Assembly: GCA_903921455.1 (NCBI GenBank) | Contig: CAIXPZ010000181.1 | Span: 1 to 34,974, forward strand | Direction: 5' to 3' | From: an uncultured Verrucomicrobia subdivision 3 bacterium | GTDB taxonomy: Bacteria; Verrucomicrobiota; Verrucomicrobiae; Limisphaerales; UBA11358 | DNA: 34,974 nt | Shown: positions 1 through 8,249 of the stretch, in pieces | Position numbering within the stretch: the first letter of the stretch is position 1 | How the letters are laid out: the number at the start of each line of letters is the position of its first letter | Program-made: the position numbers and the translations under genes | The notes under the pieces: generated by a model | Told to the model about the DNA's origin: nothing | The model's database searches: none | What the model saw: only the letters and a program-made list of their open reading frames with translations

Positions 1-141
1 AGCGGCATCGGCGCACGCATCGAATCGGGCAAGGCCAGCTTCAAGGAACTCGAGGCCTACATGCTCAAGCAGGGTGAAGTGACGCCAAACACGAGCGGAC
101 GCCAGGAGTTCCTTGAAAACCTCATCAACGAATTTATCTGA
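1..141 (+). CDS. xylA: Xylose isomerase, C-terminal 46 residues (5' end outside window)
   Basis: Frame 1 is open from the first base to the TGA at 139-141 and encodes the end of a protein. The tail carries a 'SGIGARIESGK' stretch, then 'FKELEAY', then 'SGRQEFLENLINEFI'. Bacterial xylose isomerases end with the same pattern (GIG.dIv.GK..f..Le.y, then SG.QE.lE.liN). The enzyme interconverts D-xylose and D-xylulose in the cytoplasm. It sits directly upstream of a xylan and xylo-oligosaccharide cluster on the same strand, which supports the call. Only the C-terminal segment is visible, so the catalytic and metal-binding residues cannot be checked. Confidence 0.82.
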   Translation, partial: SGIGARIESGKASFKELEAYMLKQGEVTPNTSGRQEFLENLINEFI

Positions 142-156
142 TCGCCGCAAAAGCGC

Positions 157-307
157 ATGAAACATAAAATTCCGCCATACAGGAATGCCACCCTGGCGCC
201 GGAAAAGCGCATGCGCGAATTGCTATGGCGGATGGCCTGGGTGGAAAAAGCGGCGCAGATGGTGTGTGTGGCAGGAACTGGTGGATGACCGGAGCGGCTT
301 TGATTAA
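157..307 (+). pseudogene. Decayed GH3 glycosidase (beta-xylosidase/beta-glucosidase) N-terminal remnant
   Basis: An ATG at 157 opens a 43-codon frame ending at TGA 286-288. Its translation has 'PPYRNATLAPEKRMRELLWRM' spacing followed by 'EKAAQMVCV'. This is the usual opening of secreted or cytoplasmic GH3 enzymes (pY.n..l..eeRv.dLl.rMtleEKaaQm). The homology does not stop there. After the GT dinucleotide run at about 261-270 it resumes in another frame as 'VWQELVDDRSGFD', ending at TAA 305-307. Restoring one frame needs two extra bases in the GT run. The remaining several hundred codons of a GH3 enzyme are absent, and the GH43 start follows 8 bp later. I read this as a frameshifted and truncated relic of the cluster's beta-xylosidase gene. 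The family assignment rests on about 50 residues. Confidence 0.66.
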
Positions 308-315
308 AGTTTTCA

Positions 316-1284
316 ATGAAATCCCCGAGATATCTGGTTCCCGACGGCACCTATATGGCCGATCCGGCGGCTCATGTCTTTAACGGCAAACTCTACATCT
401 ATCCCTCACATGATATCGAATCGGGCATCGCTGAGAATGACAACGGCGACCACTTCGACATGCGGGATTATCATGTGCTCTCGCTGGATGTCATTGACGG
501 CGAAGTGACTGATCACGGCGTGATTTTGGATTTAAAGAATATTCCCTGGGCCGGCCGCCAGCTTTGGGATTCCGACTGTGCCTGCAAAAAAGGAAAATAC
601 TACCTCTATTTTTCGCTGAAGGACAAAAACGACGTCTTCCACCTCGGCGTCGCCGTGAGCGACCAGCCGGAAGGTCCGTTCATACCCCGGGAGAATCCCA
701 TCAAAGGCAGCTATTCTATTGATCCCTGTGCGTTTGCGGACCAGGGGGGCCATTACCTGATCTTCGGCGGATTGTGGGGCGGACAATTACAGCGCTATCG
801 CAATAACAAGGTCATTGAGTGTGGAAAAGAACCCGCTGACCATGAACCGGCGTTGTGTCCCAAGATCGTTCGTTTGAGCGAAGGCATGCTGGAGTTCGCC
901 GAAGCCCCGCGTGATCTCGTCATACTCGACCAGAACGGCCAGCCGCTTAAAGCCGGCGATCATGACCGCCGTTTCTTTGAAGCGTCGTGGCTGCACAAAT
1001 ATAACGGCAGATATTATTTCTCATACTCGACCGGCGATACCCACTTCCTGTGCTACGCCACGAGTGACCATCTGTGCGGGCCATTTACGTATCAAGGGGT
1101 CATTCTTACGCCCGTGGTTGGCTGGACTACGCATCACTCCATCTGTGAATTCAAAGGCAAGTGGTATCTGTTCCACCATGATTCAAAACCTTCCGGCGGT
1201 CGAACCTGGCTGCGCAGTTTGAAGGTGATTGAACTGGAACATCTCTCCGACGGTTCGATCAAGACCATCCAAGGCCAGCAATGA
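316..1284 (+). CDS. GH43 family glycosidase (beta-xylosidase / alpha-L-arabinofuranosidase type), cytoplasmic
   Basis: The 322-residue protein has the five-bladed-propeller GH43 pattern. The catalytic-base Asp is D16 in 'YMADPAAHVFNGKLYIYPSHD'. The pKa-modulating Asp is D136 in 'YSIDPCAF', and the general acid Glu is E222 in 'FFEASWLHKYNGRYYFSYS'. A late 'TTHHSICEFKGKWYLFHHD' supplies the central His usually found in the family. There is no signal peptide, so it probably acts in the cytoplasm on imported short xylo- or arabinoxylo-oligosaccharides. It lies 27 bp upstream of a GPH-type sugar symporter, probably as one transcript. The exact GH43 subfamily and substrate cannot be settled by eye. 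The start at 316 has no clear Shine-Dalgarno and overlaps no upstream intact gene. Confidence 0.88.
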   Translation: MKSPRYLVPDGTYMADPAAHVFNGKLYIYPSHDIESGIAENDNGDHFDMRDYHVLSLDVIDGEVTDHGVILDLKNIPWAGRQLWDSDCACKKGKYYLYFSLKDKNDVFHLGVAVSDQPEGPFIPRENPIKGSYSIDPCAFADQGGHYLIFGGLWGGQLQRYRNNKVIECGKEPADHEPALCPKIVRLSEGMLEFAEAPRDLVILDQNGQPLKAGDHDRRFFEASWLHKYNGRYYFSYSTGDTHFLCYATSDHLCGPFTYQGVILTPVVGWTTHHSICEFKGKWYLFHHDSKPSGGRTWLRSLKVIELEHLSDGSIKTIQGQQ

Positions 1285-1311
1285 AGCTGCTGGATTTCTC
1301 ACCGCGAAGCC

Positions 1312-2838
1312 ATGAATAAACTCGAACCGCATTTTCACCAGAAACTTTCCTTCTCTGAGAAAGCCGGTTACAGCTGCGCCGACGCGGCGGCGAACTTCGT
1401 CTTCATGACGATGATTCTATTCCAGCTCAACTTCTACACGGACACGTTCGGCCTCACCGCCAGCGCCGCCGCCGCCATCCTGTTATGGCCGCGTTTGTGG
1501 GACGCCATTTTCGATCCGATCATGGGAGTGCTGGCCGACCGCACCAAAACGCGCTGGGGCCGGTTTCGGCCGTGGATTCTTTGGACGGCCGTGCCGTGGG
1601 CCGTCGTGATGGTGCTTGGCTACACCACGCCGAAAGGCTGGAGCATGGCCGCGCTGATCGCTTATGCCGGCATCACCAACACCATGCTGATGACGCTCTA
1701 CTCGATGAACAATATGCCGTATTCCGCGCTCGGCGGTGTGATGACCGCCGATTTGGACGAACGGGCCCGGCTGAACTCTTTCCGTTTCATCGCCGTCAAC
1801 ATCGCGCAGTTCATCGTCGGCGGCTTCACGCTGCCGCTCGTCGCCAAGTTCGCCGTCGGCCAAGACCGCGCGCACGGCTGGCAAGTGACGATGACCATCT
1901 GGGCAGTGCTCTGCCTCGTGTTGTTCATGGTCACGTTTTTCAGCACGCGGGAACGCATCCAACCGGTCAGCGAAACCAAATCCTCGCCGCTGCAGGACTT
2001 CGCCGACCTGATCCAGAACGGCCCGTGGAAGGTGATGGCGCTGATGACGCTGGTGCATTTCGCCATCCTCTCGTTCCGTGGCGGCGCGCTCTACAACTAC
2101 TACCATCACTACGTGGATAAGGCCGCGATGTTTGACTTTGTGGAAAAGCTCGGCCTCACCGCGCCTACGCTGACGGTGGCTGCACCCAAGCCCGGCGGCT
2201 TGCTGGAATGGCTGGGCTACATCGTCCATGGCACGCGCGACCACCTCGCCACTTCTAATGTCGCCGATGTGTTCAATAGCGTCGTTAACATGGTGGGCAC
2301 GCTGACGACCATCACCGTCATCCTGCTCTCGGCATCGTTCGCGCACCGCTTTGGCAAAAAAACTGTGGCGGTGGTGGGGTTCACGCTCTCGACGCTCGTT
2401 GCCTTTGCGTTCTATCTGCTCAAGCCGACGGACGTTTACGGCATGTTGGCTCTGACCATCGTCGGCTCGCTGGTGTATGCGCCGACGATTCCACTGATTT
2501 GGGCGATCTTCGCCGACGTGGCGGATTATTCTGAGTGGAAGACCGGGCGCCGCTTCACCGGCATGGTGTTCGCCACGATTGGCTTTGCGCTGAAAGCCGG
2601 CCTCGCGCTGGGTTCGGCTTCGTTTCTGTGGCTCATGGCGGGGTTGTTTAAATACGACACGCATCTGCCCGACGCGCCGGAAGCTGTGGCTGGCTACCGC
2701 GCCCTGGCCGGTATTGCGGTCGCCTTTATGTTCGCCATCTGCACGGTGCTGTTGATGATGTATCAGCTCAACAAAAAGCTCACGATCCAGATGGCGGACG
2801 AACTGGCTGAACGCCGGCGCAAACTTTCAGCTTCATGA
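1312..2838 (+). CDS. GPH-family glycoside:cation symporter (MFS), probable xylo-oligosaccharide importer
   Basis: The 508-residue, very hydrophobic protein carries the GPH (MelB/XynP-like) signature. It reads 'WDAIFDPIMGVLADRT' at residues 63-78, with the paired Asp residues that couple cation, followed by 'RWGRFRPW' at 81-88. About twelve membrane spans are apparent. A long central hydrophilic loop (roughly residues 265-320), rich in Pro and Gly, makes it somewhat longer than the usual 450-480 residues. It would move glycosides into the cytoplasm with H+ or Na+. Placement between a cytoplasmic GH43 and a secreted GH10 xylanase points to xylobiose or other xylo-oligosaccharides. Its stop overlaps the next gene's start (ATGA at 2835-2838), which suggests translational coupling to the xylanase. 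Confidence 0.9.
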   Translation: MNKLEPHFHQKLSFSEKAGYSCADAAANFVFMTMILFQLNFYTDTFGLTASAAAAILLWPRLWDAIFDPIMGVLADRTKTRWGRFRPWILWTAVPWAVVMVLGYTTPKGWSMAALIAYAGITNTMLMTLYSMNNMPYSALGGVMTADLDERARLNSFRFIAVNIAQFIVGGFTLPLVAKFAVGQDRAHGWQVTMTIWAVLCLVLFMVTFFSTRERIQPVSETKSSPLQDFADLIQNGPWKVMALMTLVHFAILSFRGGALYNYYHHYVDKAAMFDFVEKLGLTAPTLTVAAPKPGGLLEWLGYIVHGTRDHLATSNVADVFNSVVNMVGTLTTITVILLSASFAHRFGKKTVAVVGFTLSTLVAFAFYLLKPTDVYGMLALTIVGSLVYAPTIPLIWAIFADVADYSEWKTGRRFTGMVFATIGFALKAGLALGSASFLWLMAGLFKYDTHLPDAPEAVAGYRALAGIAVAFMFAICTVLLMMYQLNKKLTIQMADELAERRRKLSAS

Positions 2839-3989
2839 AAACCTTAATCGCCACCACCATAATTGTAACCGCCGCAATACTTCTGATACCGCGTGTTCAG
2901 GCTGAACCCACGCTCAAGGAGGTCTTCAAAAATGACTTCCTGGTCGGCGCGGCACTCAACCCGTCGCAGTTTTGTGAATCCAACGTCGTGGAAGCCGCTT
3001 TGATCAAGGCGGAGTTCAATTCCATCTCGCCGGAAAACGTGTTAAAGTGGGAAATGGTTCATCCCAAGCCGGGCCATTATGACTTTGCGCTCGCGGACCG
3101 CTACGTCGATTTTGGGGCGCGGAATCGGATGTTTATCATTGGCCACAATCTCGTTTGGCAATCCCAGACGCCGGACTGGGTTTTTCTGGATCCCAGCGAT
3201 AAACCGGTCGGTCGTGAGGTGCTATTGCAGCGAATGCGCGATCATATTTTTACCGTCGTTGGGCGATATAAAGGCCGCATCAAAGGCTGGGATGTGGTGA
3301 ACGAGGCTTTGGCCGAGGACGGCAGCCTCAGCAAAGATTCGCGCTGGTTTAAAATAATTGGCCCGGATTACATCAAGAAAGCCTTTGAATTTGCCCACGA
3401 AGCCGATCCCCAGGCGGAATTGTATTACAATGATTATTCCCTGGAGAAAAATCCTAAACGCGCCGGCGGCTTGGCCTTGATCCGTAAACTCAAGGCGGAG
3501 GCGGTTCCCATTACTGGCCTGGGGTTGCAGGGCCATTACACGCTGGACTCGCCAGACGACCATGACCTGAATGCAACTATTGATGCGTTTGCCAGACTCG
3601 GCGTGAAAGTAATGATCACGGAACTGGACGTGGATGTGCTTCCTTCGGCGTGGGTGCAGGGCAGCGCGGACATCACCCGAAATTATGCCCAGCAAACGAA
3701 ATTGAATCCTTATCCCGGCGGATTACCAGGGGCAATGCAACAAAAGCTGGGCGACCGCTATGCTGATCTCTTTCGGGTGTTTCTGAACCATCGCGACGCC
3801 ATCAGCCGTGTCACTTTGTGGGGCGTGGCGGATCAGGATTCCTGGTTGAACGACTGGCCGGTGAAAGGGCGCGCGAGCTATCCGCTATTGTTTGACCGTA
3901 AGTATCAACCCAAGCCGGCTTTCGAGGCGGTGATCAAAACCGCGCAATCAAAATCCGGTCCGGCATCAATGATGGAAACAGCTGAATAG
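2835..3989 (+). CDS. GH10 endo-1,4-beta-xylanase, secreted
   Basis: The 384-residue protein starts with a Sec signal peptide (hydrophobic core about residues 3-19, cleavage probably after VQA at 21-23). A single GH10 TIM barrel follows. The acid/base Glu is E157 in 'GWDVVNEAL' and the nucleophile Glu is E263 in 'ITELDVDV'. Other family hallmarks are 'ENVLKWE' (67-73), 'GHNLVWQSQTPDW' (103-115) and 'LWGVADQDSWL' near the C-terminus. It cuts the internal beta-1,4 bonds of xylan outside the cytoplasm. No carbohydrate-binding module is attached. The ATG overlaps the symporter's stop by 4 nt, and no Shine-Dalgarno is needed if coupled. Length is normal for a single-domain GH10. Confidence 0.95.
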   Translation: MKTLIATTIIVTAAILLIPRVQAEPTLKEVFKNDFLVGAALNPSQFCESNVVEAALIKAEFNSISPENVLKWEMVHPKPGHYDFALADRYVDFGARNRMFIIGHNLVWQSQTPDWVFLDPSDKPVGREVLLQRMRDHIFTVVGRYKGRIKGWDVVNEALAEDGSLSKDSRWFKIIGPDYIKKAFEFAHEADPQAELYYNDYSLEKNPKRAGGLALIRKLKAEAVPITGLGLQGHYTLDSPDDHDLNATIDAFARLGVKVMITELDVDVLPSAWVQGSADITRNYAQQTKLNPYPGGLPGAMQQKLGDRYADLFRVFLNHRDAISRVTLWGVADQDSWLNDWPVKGRASYPLLFDRKYQPKPAFEAVIKTAQSKSGPASMMETAE

Positions 3990-4042
3990 CAAACGGAAAT
4001 GGGATCTCGATAATTACAACCAGTGTCTAAAGTCATCAATTT

Positions 4043-6016
4043 ATGAAAAAAATCTCCTCCGCCATCCTCTCTGCAACTTTGGGATTCATCCTGTTCGCTG
4101 CGAACCGTTGTCCGGCACTGGATTTGCCGATTGCTCCCGGACCGTTTATCGGCACGCGTGACTCGCTGACGAACTACACTTGCCCCGACTGGTTCCGTGA
4201 CGCAAAGTTCGGTATCTGGGCGCACTGGGGGCCTCAGTCTGTGCCGATGGAGGGCGACTGGTATGCGCGCAAGATGTATCAGCAGGGCACGCCGCAATAC
4301 AAGCATCACCTCGAAACTTATGGTTATCCTACCACGAACGGCTGGAAGGACGTAATTCCGCTCTGGAAAGCCGAGAAGTGGGAGCCGGAGAAATTGATGG
4401 CGCTCTACAAGCAGGCCGGGGCGAAATACTTCGTGAGCATGGGAACGCATCACGACAATTTCTTCCTGTGGGACTCCAAGCTGCATTCGTGGAATGCGGT
4501 CAAAGTCGGACCGCATCGCGATGTCGTCGGTGAATGGCAGGCGGCGGCGAAGAAAAACGCGCTGCCCTTTGGCGTGTCCGAGCATCTCGGGGCGAGCTTC
4601 AGTTGGTTTCAGGATTCGCACAAGTCGGACAAAACCGGCCCGCTCGCCGGCGTGCCTTATGACGGCGCGAATTCCAATTACTGGGACTTGTATCATTTTC
4701 CCGCCGAGCCAACGGACAAGAGCACCTGGTATACGAAGGATCCGCGCTGGCAGCAGCAGTGGTATTACGAGATCAAGGAGCTCGTGGATAATTACCACCC
4801 CGACCTGCTTTACAGCGATGGGCCGGTGGTGTTTGGCAATGAAGTCGGCTTGAGCCAGATTGCGAATCTTTACAACCTCAGCGCGGCGGATCACGGCGGC
4901 AAAACCGAGGCGATTTACAACTGCAAGGAAAACAGCGGCGGTCGGTGGGTGCAGGATTACGAACGTGGCGTCGGCGGCGGCATCAGTCCGGTTCCTTGGC
5001 AGACCGATACCTCCATCGGCGACTGGTTTTACAACAAGCACTGGAAGTATCAGCCGTTGAGCTGGACGGTTCATATGCTGGTGGACATCACGAGCAAGAA
5101 CGGAAATCTGCTGCTCAACGTCGTGCTCCGCCCCGACGGCACGCTGGATCCCGAAGTCGAAACCATGTTGCAACAGCTCGCCGACTGGACGGCGGTGAAT
5201 GGCGAGGCGATTTACGGCACGCGCCCGTGGCAGATTTTCGGCGAGGGCGAAGTAAAAGCCAAGGGCGGCGCGTTCAAGGAAAATTTCACCTACAGCGCTA
5301 AGGACATCCGCTTCACCACGAAGAGTGCGACGCTTTATGCGATTGCGATGGGCTGGCCGTCTGAAAATACCATCCTGGTGCGTTCGCTGGCCGCGACGGA
5401 CGACGCGACGCAAAACAAAATTGAAAAAGTCGAACTGCTTGGCCGCGAGGGTGAACTGAAATTCACTCAAACGACCAACGGTCTTGCCGTCGAGCTGCCC
5501 GGTGAAAAATTAAGCGACCTTACCTGCGCGCTGCGCATCACCGGTAGCAATCTTAAGCCCGCCCCGATTTGTGAAACGCCCGGCACCGCCGCGCCCGCCG
5601 CCATTGTCACGCCGGACTCGCATGGGCGGCTGATTTTTGGCGCGACGGACGCGGTCTTGCACGGCGAGCATCTCAAGCTGGAAGAGCAGGGCGGCAAGCC
5701 GAACATCGGCTACTGGGACAACGGGGATGAATGGGTTTCGTGGACCGGCCGTGCGGCGAATCCCGGCACATACCTTGTCAGCGCGACGATTGCCTCCGCG
5801 AACGGTGACGCTGAATTTCAAGTGGAAGCAGCCGGGCATAAGCTTGACGGCAAAGTTCCCCGAACCGCCGGCTGGGACAAGTTTGCCACCATTGACATCG
5901 GCACCGTGGAAATCAAGCAGGCCGGCAATTTCACCGTGAGCGTGCGTGCCAAGGATGCCGCGAACTGGCAGGCCATCAATCTGGCTTCCCTGCGCTTCAC
6001 TGTCGAATCGAAGTAA
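4043..6016 (+). CDS. GH29 alpha-L-fucosidase-like enzyme with C-terminal beta-sandwich, secreted
   Basis: The 657-residue protein has an N-terminal signal peptide (residues 1-25, ending near 'CPALD'). The GH29 barrel shows 'AKFGIWAHWGPQS' (H61-W62-G63), 'VSMGTHHDNF' (H136-H137-D138) and 'HPDLLYSDG', with D259 in the position of the catalytic nucleophile. Residues about 530-655 ('YWDNGDEWVSWTGR', then a Gly/Ala-rich beta-sandwich) look like a carbohydrate-binding module of the kind often attached to verrucomicrobial GH29 enzymes. It would remove alpha-L-fucose or a related L-sugar such as L-galactose from side chains. It follows the xylanase by 53 bp on the same strand. GH29 substrate specificity varies widely and cannot be read from sequence alone. 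Confidence 0.87.
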   Translation: MKKISSAILSATLGFILFAANRCPALDLPIAPGPFIGTRDSLTNYTCPDWFRDAKFGIWAHWGPQSVPMEGDWYARKMYQQGTPQYKHHLETYGYPTTNGWKDVIPLWKAEKWEPEKLMALYKQAGAKYFVSMGTHHDNFFLWDSKLHSWNAVKVGPHRDVVGEWQAAAKKNALPFGVSEHLGASFSWFQDSHKSDKTGPLAGVPYDGANSNYWDLYHFPAEPTDKSTWYTKDPRWQQQWYYEIKELVDNYHPDLLYSDGPVVFGNEVGLSQIANLYNLSAADHGGKTEAIYNCKENSGGRWVQDYERGVGGGISPVPWQTDTSIGDWFYNKHWKYQPLSWTVHMLVDITSKNGNLLLNVVLRPDGTLDPEVETMLQQLADWTAVNGEAIYGTRPWQIFGEGEVKAKGGAFKENFTYSAKDIRFTTKSATLYAIAMGWPSENTILVRSLAATDDATQNKIEKVELLGREGELKFTQTTNGLAVELPGEKLSDLTCALRITGSNLKPAPICETPGTAAPAAIVTPDSHGRLIFGATDAVLHGEHLKLEEQGGKPNIGYWDNGDEWVSWTGRAANPGTYLVSATIASANGDAEFQVEAAGHKLDGKVPRTAGWDKFATIDIGTVEIKQAGNFTVSVRAKDAANWQAINLASLRFTVESK

Positions 6017-6076
6017 GTCCAATCGCCAATTAGAAAGCTGGCTATTTTTTGATGGCCACACAAACTGCTTGAACGG

Positions 6077-7939
6077 ATGAAAGCTAAGCTGGCATCTGCA
6101 ATTCTTATTGCTGCTTTAATTCCCGGATTGCCGGCGGCGACCAATGAGCCGCCGCGCGCTCCGAGTCGCGAGTCGCTGGTCACGACGCCGGCGGAACGTG
6201 ATGCCCGGCTCGGTTGGTGGCGCGAGGCGCGCTTCGGCATGTTTGTTCACTGGGGTGTCTATTCCAGTTTGAGCGGCACTTGGGCTGGCAAGGCTTACGG
6301 CGGATACGGCGAGCACATCCAACGCATGGCGAAAATCCCCATTCCCGTGTATCGCCGGGAGGTGGCGGGTAAATTCAATCCGGTGGAGTTCGATGCCGAT
6401 GAATGGATTCGTTTGGCGAAGGAAGCGGGCATGGGCTACTTCATCATCACGGCCAAGCACCACGACGGCTTCGCGATGTATGATTCGCAGGTCAGCGACT
6501 ACAACATTGTCAAGGCGACGCCGTTTGCGCGCGACCCGATGCAGGAACTGCGCGCCGCCTGCAAGAAATACGGCATCAAGTTCGGCTTCTATTATTCACA
6601 CGCCTTTGATTGGGGCGAGGAAAATGCGCCGGGCAATGACTGGGATTATAATAATCCCGGCGGCGACCGATTGCTGCACGGTTCGGATTGGTGGAATCGT
6701 TATCCTGAATTTCTGCCCAAGGCGCGCCGGTATGTGGACGATAAATCCATTCCGCAGATTCTCGAACTCATTCGCAATTACGATCCGGACATCATGTGGT
6801 TCGATACGCCGCACAAGCTGCCGGACGAGGAAAACCGCCGCATCATGGCCGCTGTGCGGCAGGTCAAACCGTCATTGGTCGTCAATGGCCGCCTTATCTA
6901 CGGTCTTGGTGATTATGCCAGCACCTGTGATCGCCCCGCCGAGTTTCCGCCGCAAGCTGGCGACTGGGAGGGGATCCCGACGACGAACGAATCCTACGGT
7001 TACAACAAGAACGATCGTTCGCACAAACCGGCTTCCTATTTTATCCGCCTGCTCGCCAAGTCTGCGGCGCGCGGTGGCAATGAACTCATGAACATCGGCC
7101 CGATGGGTAATGGCCGCATGGATGAAGCGGATGTAAAAATTCTCAAAGGCCTCGGCGCCTGGTGGCCGGTGAATGGCGAATCCATCCGCGGCACGTCGCG
7201 CACGCCGCTCGCGGCGCAGGCTTGGGGCGAATCCACGCGCAAAGGTAATACACTTTTCCTCCATGTCTTTGACTGGCCGCGCGATGGCAAGCTGGTGGTG
7301 GGCGGATTGAAGACCGAGGTGACGCGCGCCCGACTTTTGGCGCAGCCTGACGGGGTATTGAAGGTTTCTCGCACAGGACAGGACCTAGCTATTGAAGTTC
7401 CCGCCACTGCGCCGGATGTGGCGGACACCGTCATCGCGCTGGAATGTGCTGGCGAACCGGAGGCTGATTCGGTCCGCCTGCTCGCGACCAACATTGCGAC
7501 AAATACCTTGCGCAGTTTTGACGCCGCGCTGAAAGGAAATTTGCGCTTTGGCTCAGGCGAAAAGAGCAACGACACCGTGCAGAATTGGATCACCACCAAA
7601 GACGCCGTCGTCTGGCCGGTGCGCGTGAATGAAGCCGCCATTTTTGAGGCGGCTATCAATTACGACGCTCCCCGCGTGGGCAAGACTCAGCGCATTGTCG
7701 AGGGCGACGCCGGCAAGGAAGTCGCGCCTGCGCATCAAGGCGCGGCCGGAATCTATGTGGTGCAGATTGGTGGCAATGCATTCGTTGAGACCGTCCGGCA
7801 GGGGAATCGAGTTGTCGAAACGCTTGGTCGGGTGGCCTTGATGCCGGGGACCTATGAGATTCGTGTTGCTGCCAAGGAAATCACCGGCGAAGAACTGCTG
7901 CGCTTGCGTCATCTGGTTTTGAAGTCGGTCAAGGATTGA
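6077..7939 (+). CDS. GH29 alpha-L-fucosidase, second copy in tandem, secreted
   Basis: The 620-residue protein has a signal peptide (residues 1-21, ending 'GLPAA'). The GH29 motifs are 'REARFGMFVHWGVYS' (H58-W59-G60), 'FIITAKHHDGFAMYDS' (H128-H129-D130) and 'YDPDIMWFDTP', with D243 as the likely nucleophile. 'RGGNELMNIGPMGNG' is another typical GH29 stretch. A C-terminal region (about 480-620) forms a second beta-rich domain. It is clearly the same family as the preceding gene but diverged enough to be an old duplication or a separate acquisition rather than a recent copy. It lies 60 bp downstream on the same strand. Extracellular or periplasmic removal of terminal L-fucose from polysaccharide side chains is the probable role. 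Confidence 0.9.
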   Translation: MKAKLASAILIAALIPGLPAATNEPPRAPSRESLVTTPAERDARLGWWREARFGMFVHWGVYSSLSGTWAGKAYGGYGEHIQRMAKIPIPVYRREVAGKFNPVEFDADEWIRLAKEAGMGYFIITAKHHDGFAMYDSQVSDYNIVKATPFARDPMQELRAACKKYGIKFGFYYSHAFDWGEENAPGNDWDYNNPGGDRLLHGSDWWNRYPEFLPKARRYVDDKSIPQILELIRNYDPDIMWFDTPHKLPDEENRRIMAAVRQVKPSLVVNGRLIYGLGDYASTCDRPAEFPPQAGDWEGIPTTNESYGYNKNDRSHKPASYFIRLLAKSAARGGNELMNIGPMGNGRMDEADVKILKGLGAWWPVNGESIRGTSRTPLAAQAWGESTRKGNTLFLHVFDWPRDGKLVVGGLKTEVTRARLLAQPDGVLKVSRTGQDLAIEVPATAPDVADTVIALECAGEPEADSVRLLATNIATNTLRSFDAALKGNLRFGSGEKSNDTVQNWITTKDAVVWPVRVNEAAIFEAAINYDAPRVGKTQRIVEGDAGKEVAPAHQGAAGIYVVQIGGNAFVETVRQGNRVVETLGRVALMPGTYEIRVAAKEITGEELLRLRHLVLKSVKD

Positions 7940-8058
7940 TGCTAGCTATCTTTCCAAAGTTCAGCGTGAAATTCGTTTCTATTCTCGCCGGTCTGGCTCT
8001 TGGTCTCGCCGCTGCGAGTGCTCCCACTGCGAAGGATTTGCGCCTTTGGTATCGGTAG
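7939..8058 (+). pseudogene. Decapitated secreted protein, probable GH95 fucosidase N-terminus
   Basis: An ATG at 7939 overlaps the previous TGA (ATGA-type coupling) and encodes 39 residues before TAG at 8056-8058. The peptide is a convincing Sec signal ('SVKFVSILAGLALGLAAASA') followed by 'PTAKDLRLWYR'. GH95 fucosidases and galactosidases typically begin their mature chain with 'L.LWY..PA', then EALPIGNG. Here the similarity ends at LWYR and the following bases do not continue a recognisable GH95. A tRNA half-gene lies about 50 bp further on. I infer that the rest of a third fucosidase gene was lost at a recombination junction. The short match makes the GH95 label tentative. Confidence 0.45.
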
Positions 8059-8112
8059 AAGCCAGTGCAGCGGATTCGAAGAGAAGAGGGATTGCCGGAG
8101 ACGCCGCTCAAG

Positions 8113-8150
8113 CCGAAGTCAAACGCTCTATCCAATTGAGCTACGGATGC
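8113..8150 (-). tRNA. 5' half of tRNA-Arg(UCG), broken at the anticodon loop
   Basis: Read on the minus strand from 8150 to 8113, the bases give a 7-nt acceptor 5' strand (GCATCCG) and TA. A D-stem GCTC, a D-loop AATTGGATA and GAGC follow, then G26, the anticodon 5' stem TTTGA and the loop CTTCGG with anticodon TCG. This is the pattern of a bacterial tRNA-Arg up to base 37. The sequence then departs: the expected TCAAA 3' anticodon strand, the GG-TTCGAATCC T-arm and the CGGATGC acceptor 3' strand are missing. A TTCGAATCC-like string occurs at 8080-8072, but its flanks do not pair as a T-stem and it is too far away. It is therefore a half-gene, not a functional tRNA. Confidence 0.62.
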
Positions 8151-8249
8151 CTGAAATCATTCTGCAATCTATCCGCCGGGTGTAAAGGCTCGCCTCGCGG
8201 CGCCAACAACAGCTTTGCGGGCGCCTGGGTAATCCACTAAGCTCGGGCA
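8151..8249. other. Short non-coding stretch between tRNA half and rluA-like gene
   Basis: No gene, strong promoter or hairpin is evident in these 99 bases. Short frames crossing it have no family features. Together with 8059-8112 it forms the spacer between the broken polysaccharide cluster end and the conserved housekeeping block. Confidence 0.4.

Noticed and set aside
1483..2664. 393-codon minus-strand frame opposite the symporter
   Set aside because: His/Arg-rich translation without domain features; the plus strand carries an unmistakable GPH transporter.
6017..6060. Terminator between the two GH29 genes (T6 run after a GCCA/TGGC pair)
   Set aside because: Only a 4-bp stem precedes the T-run, too weak to call.
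8072..8150. Complete tRNA on the minus strand using TTCGAATCC at 8080-8072 as T-loop
   Set aside because: The T-stem and acceptor stem do not pair and the variable region would be about 21 nt in an Arg-type tRNA, so only the 5' half is supported.
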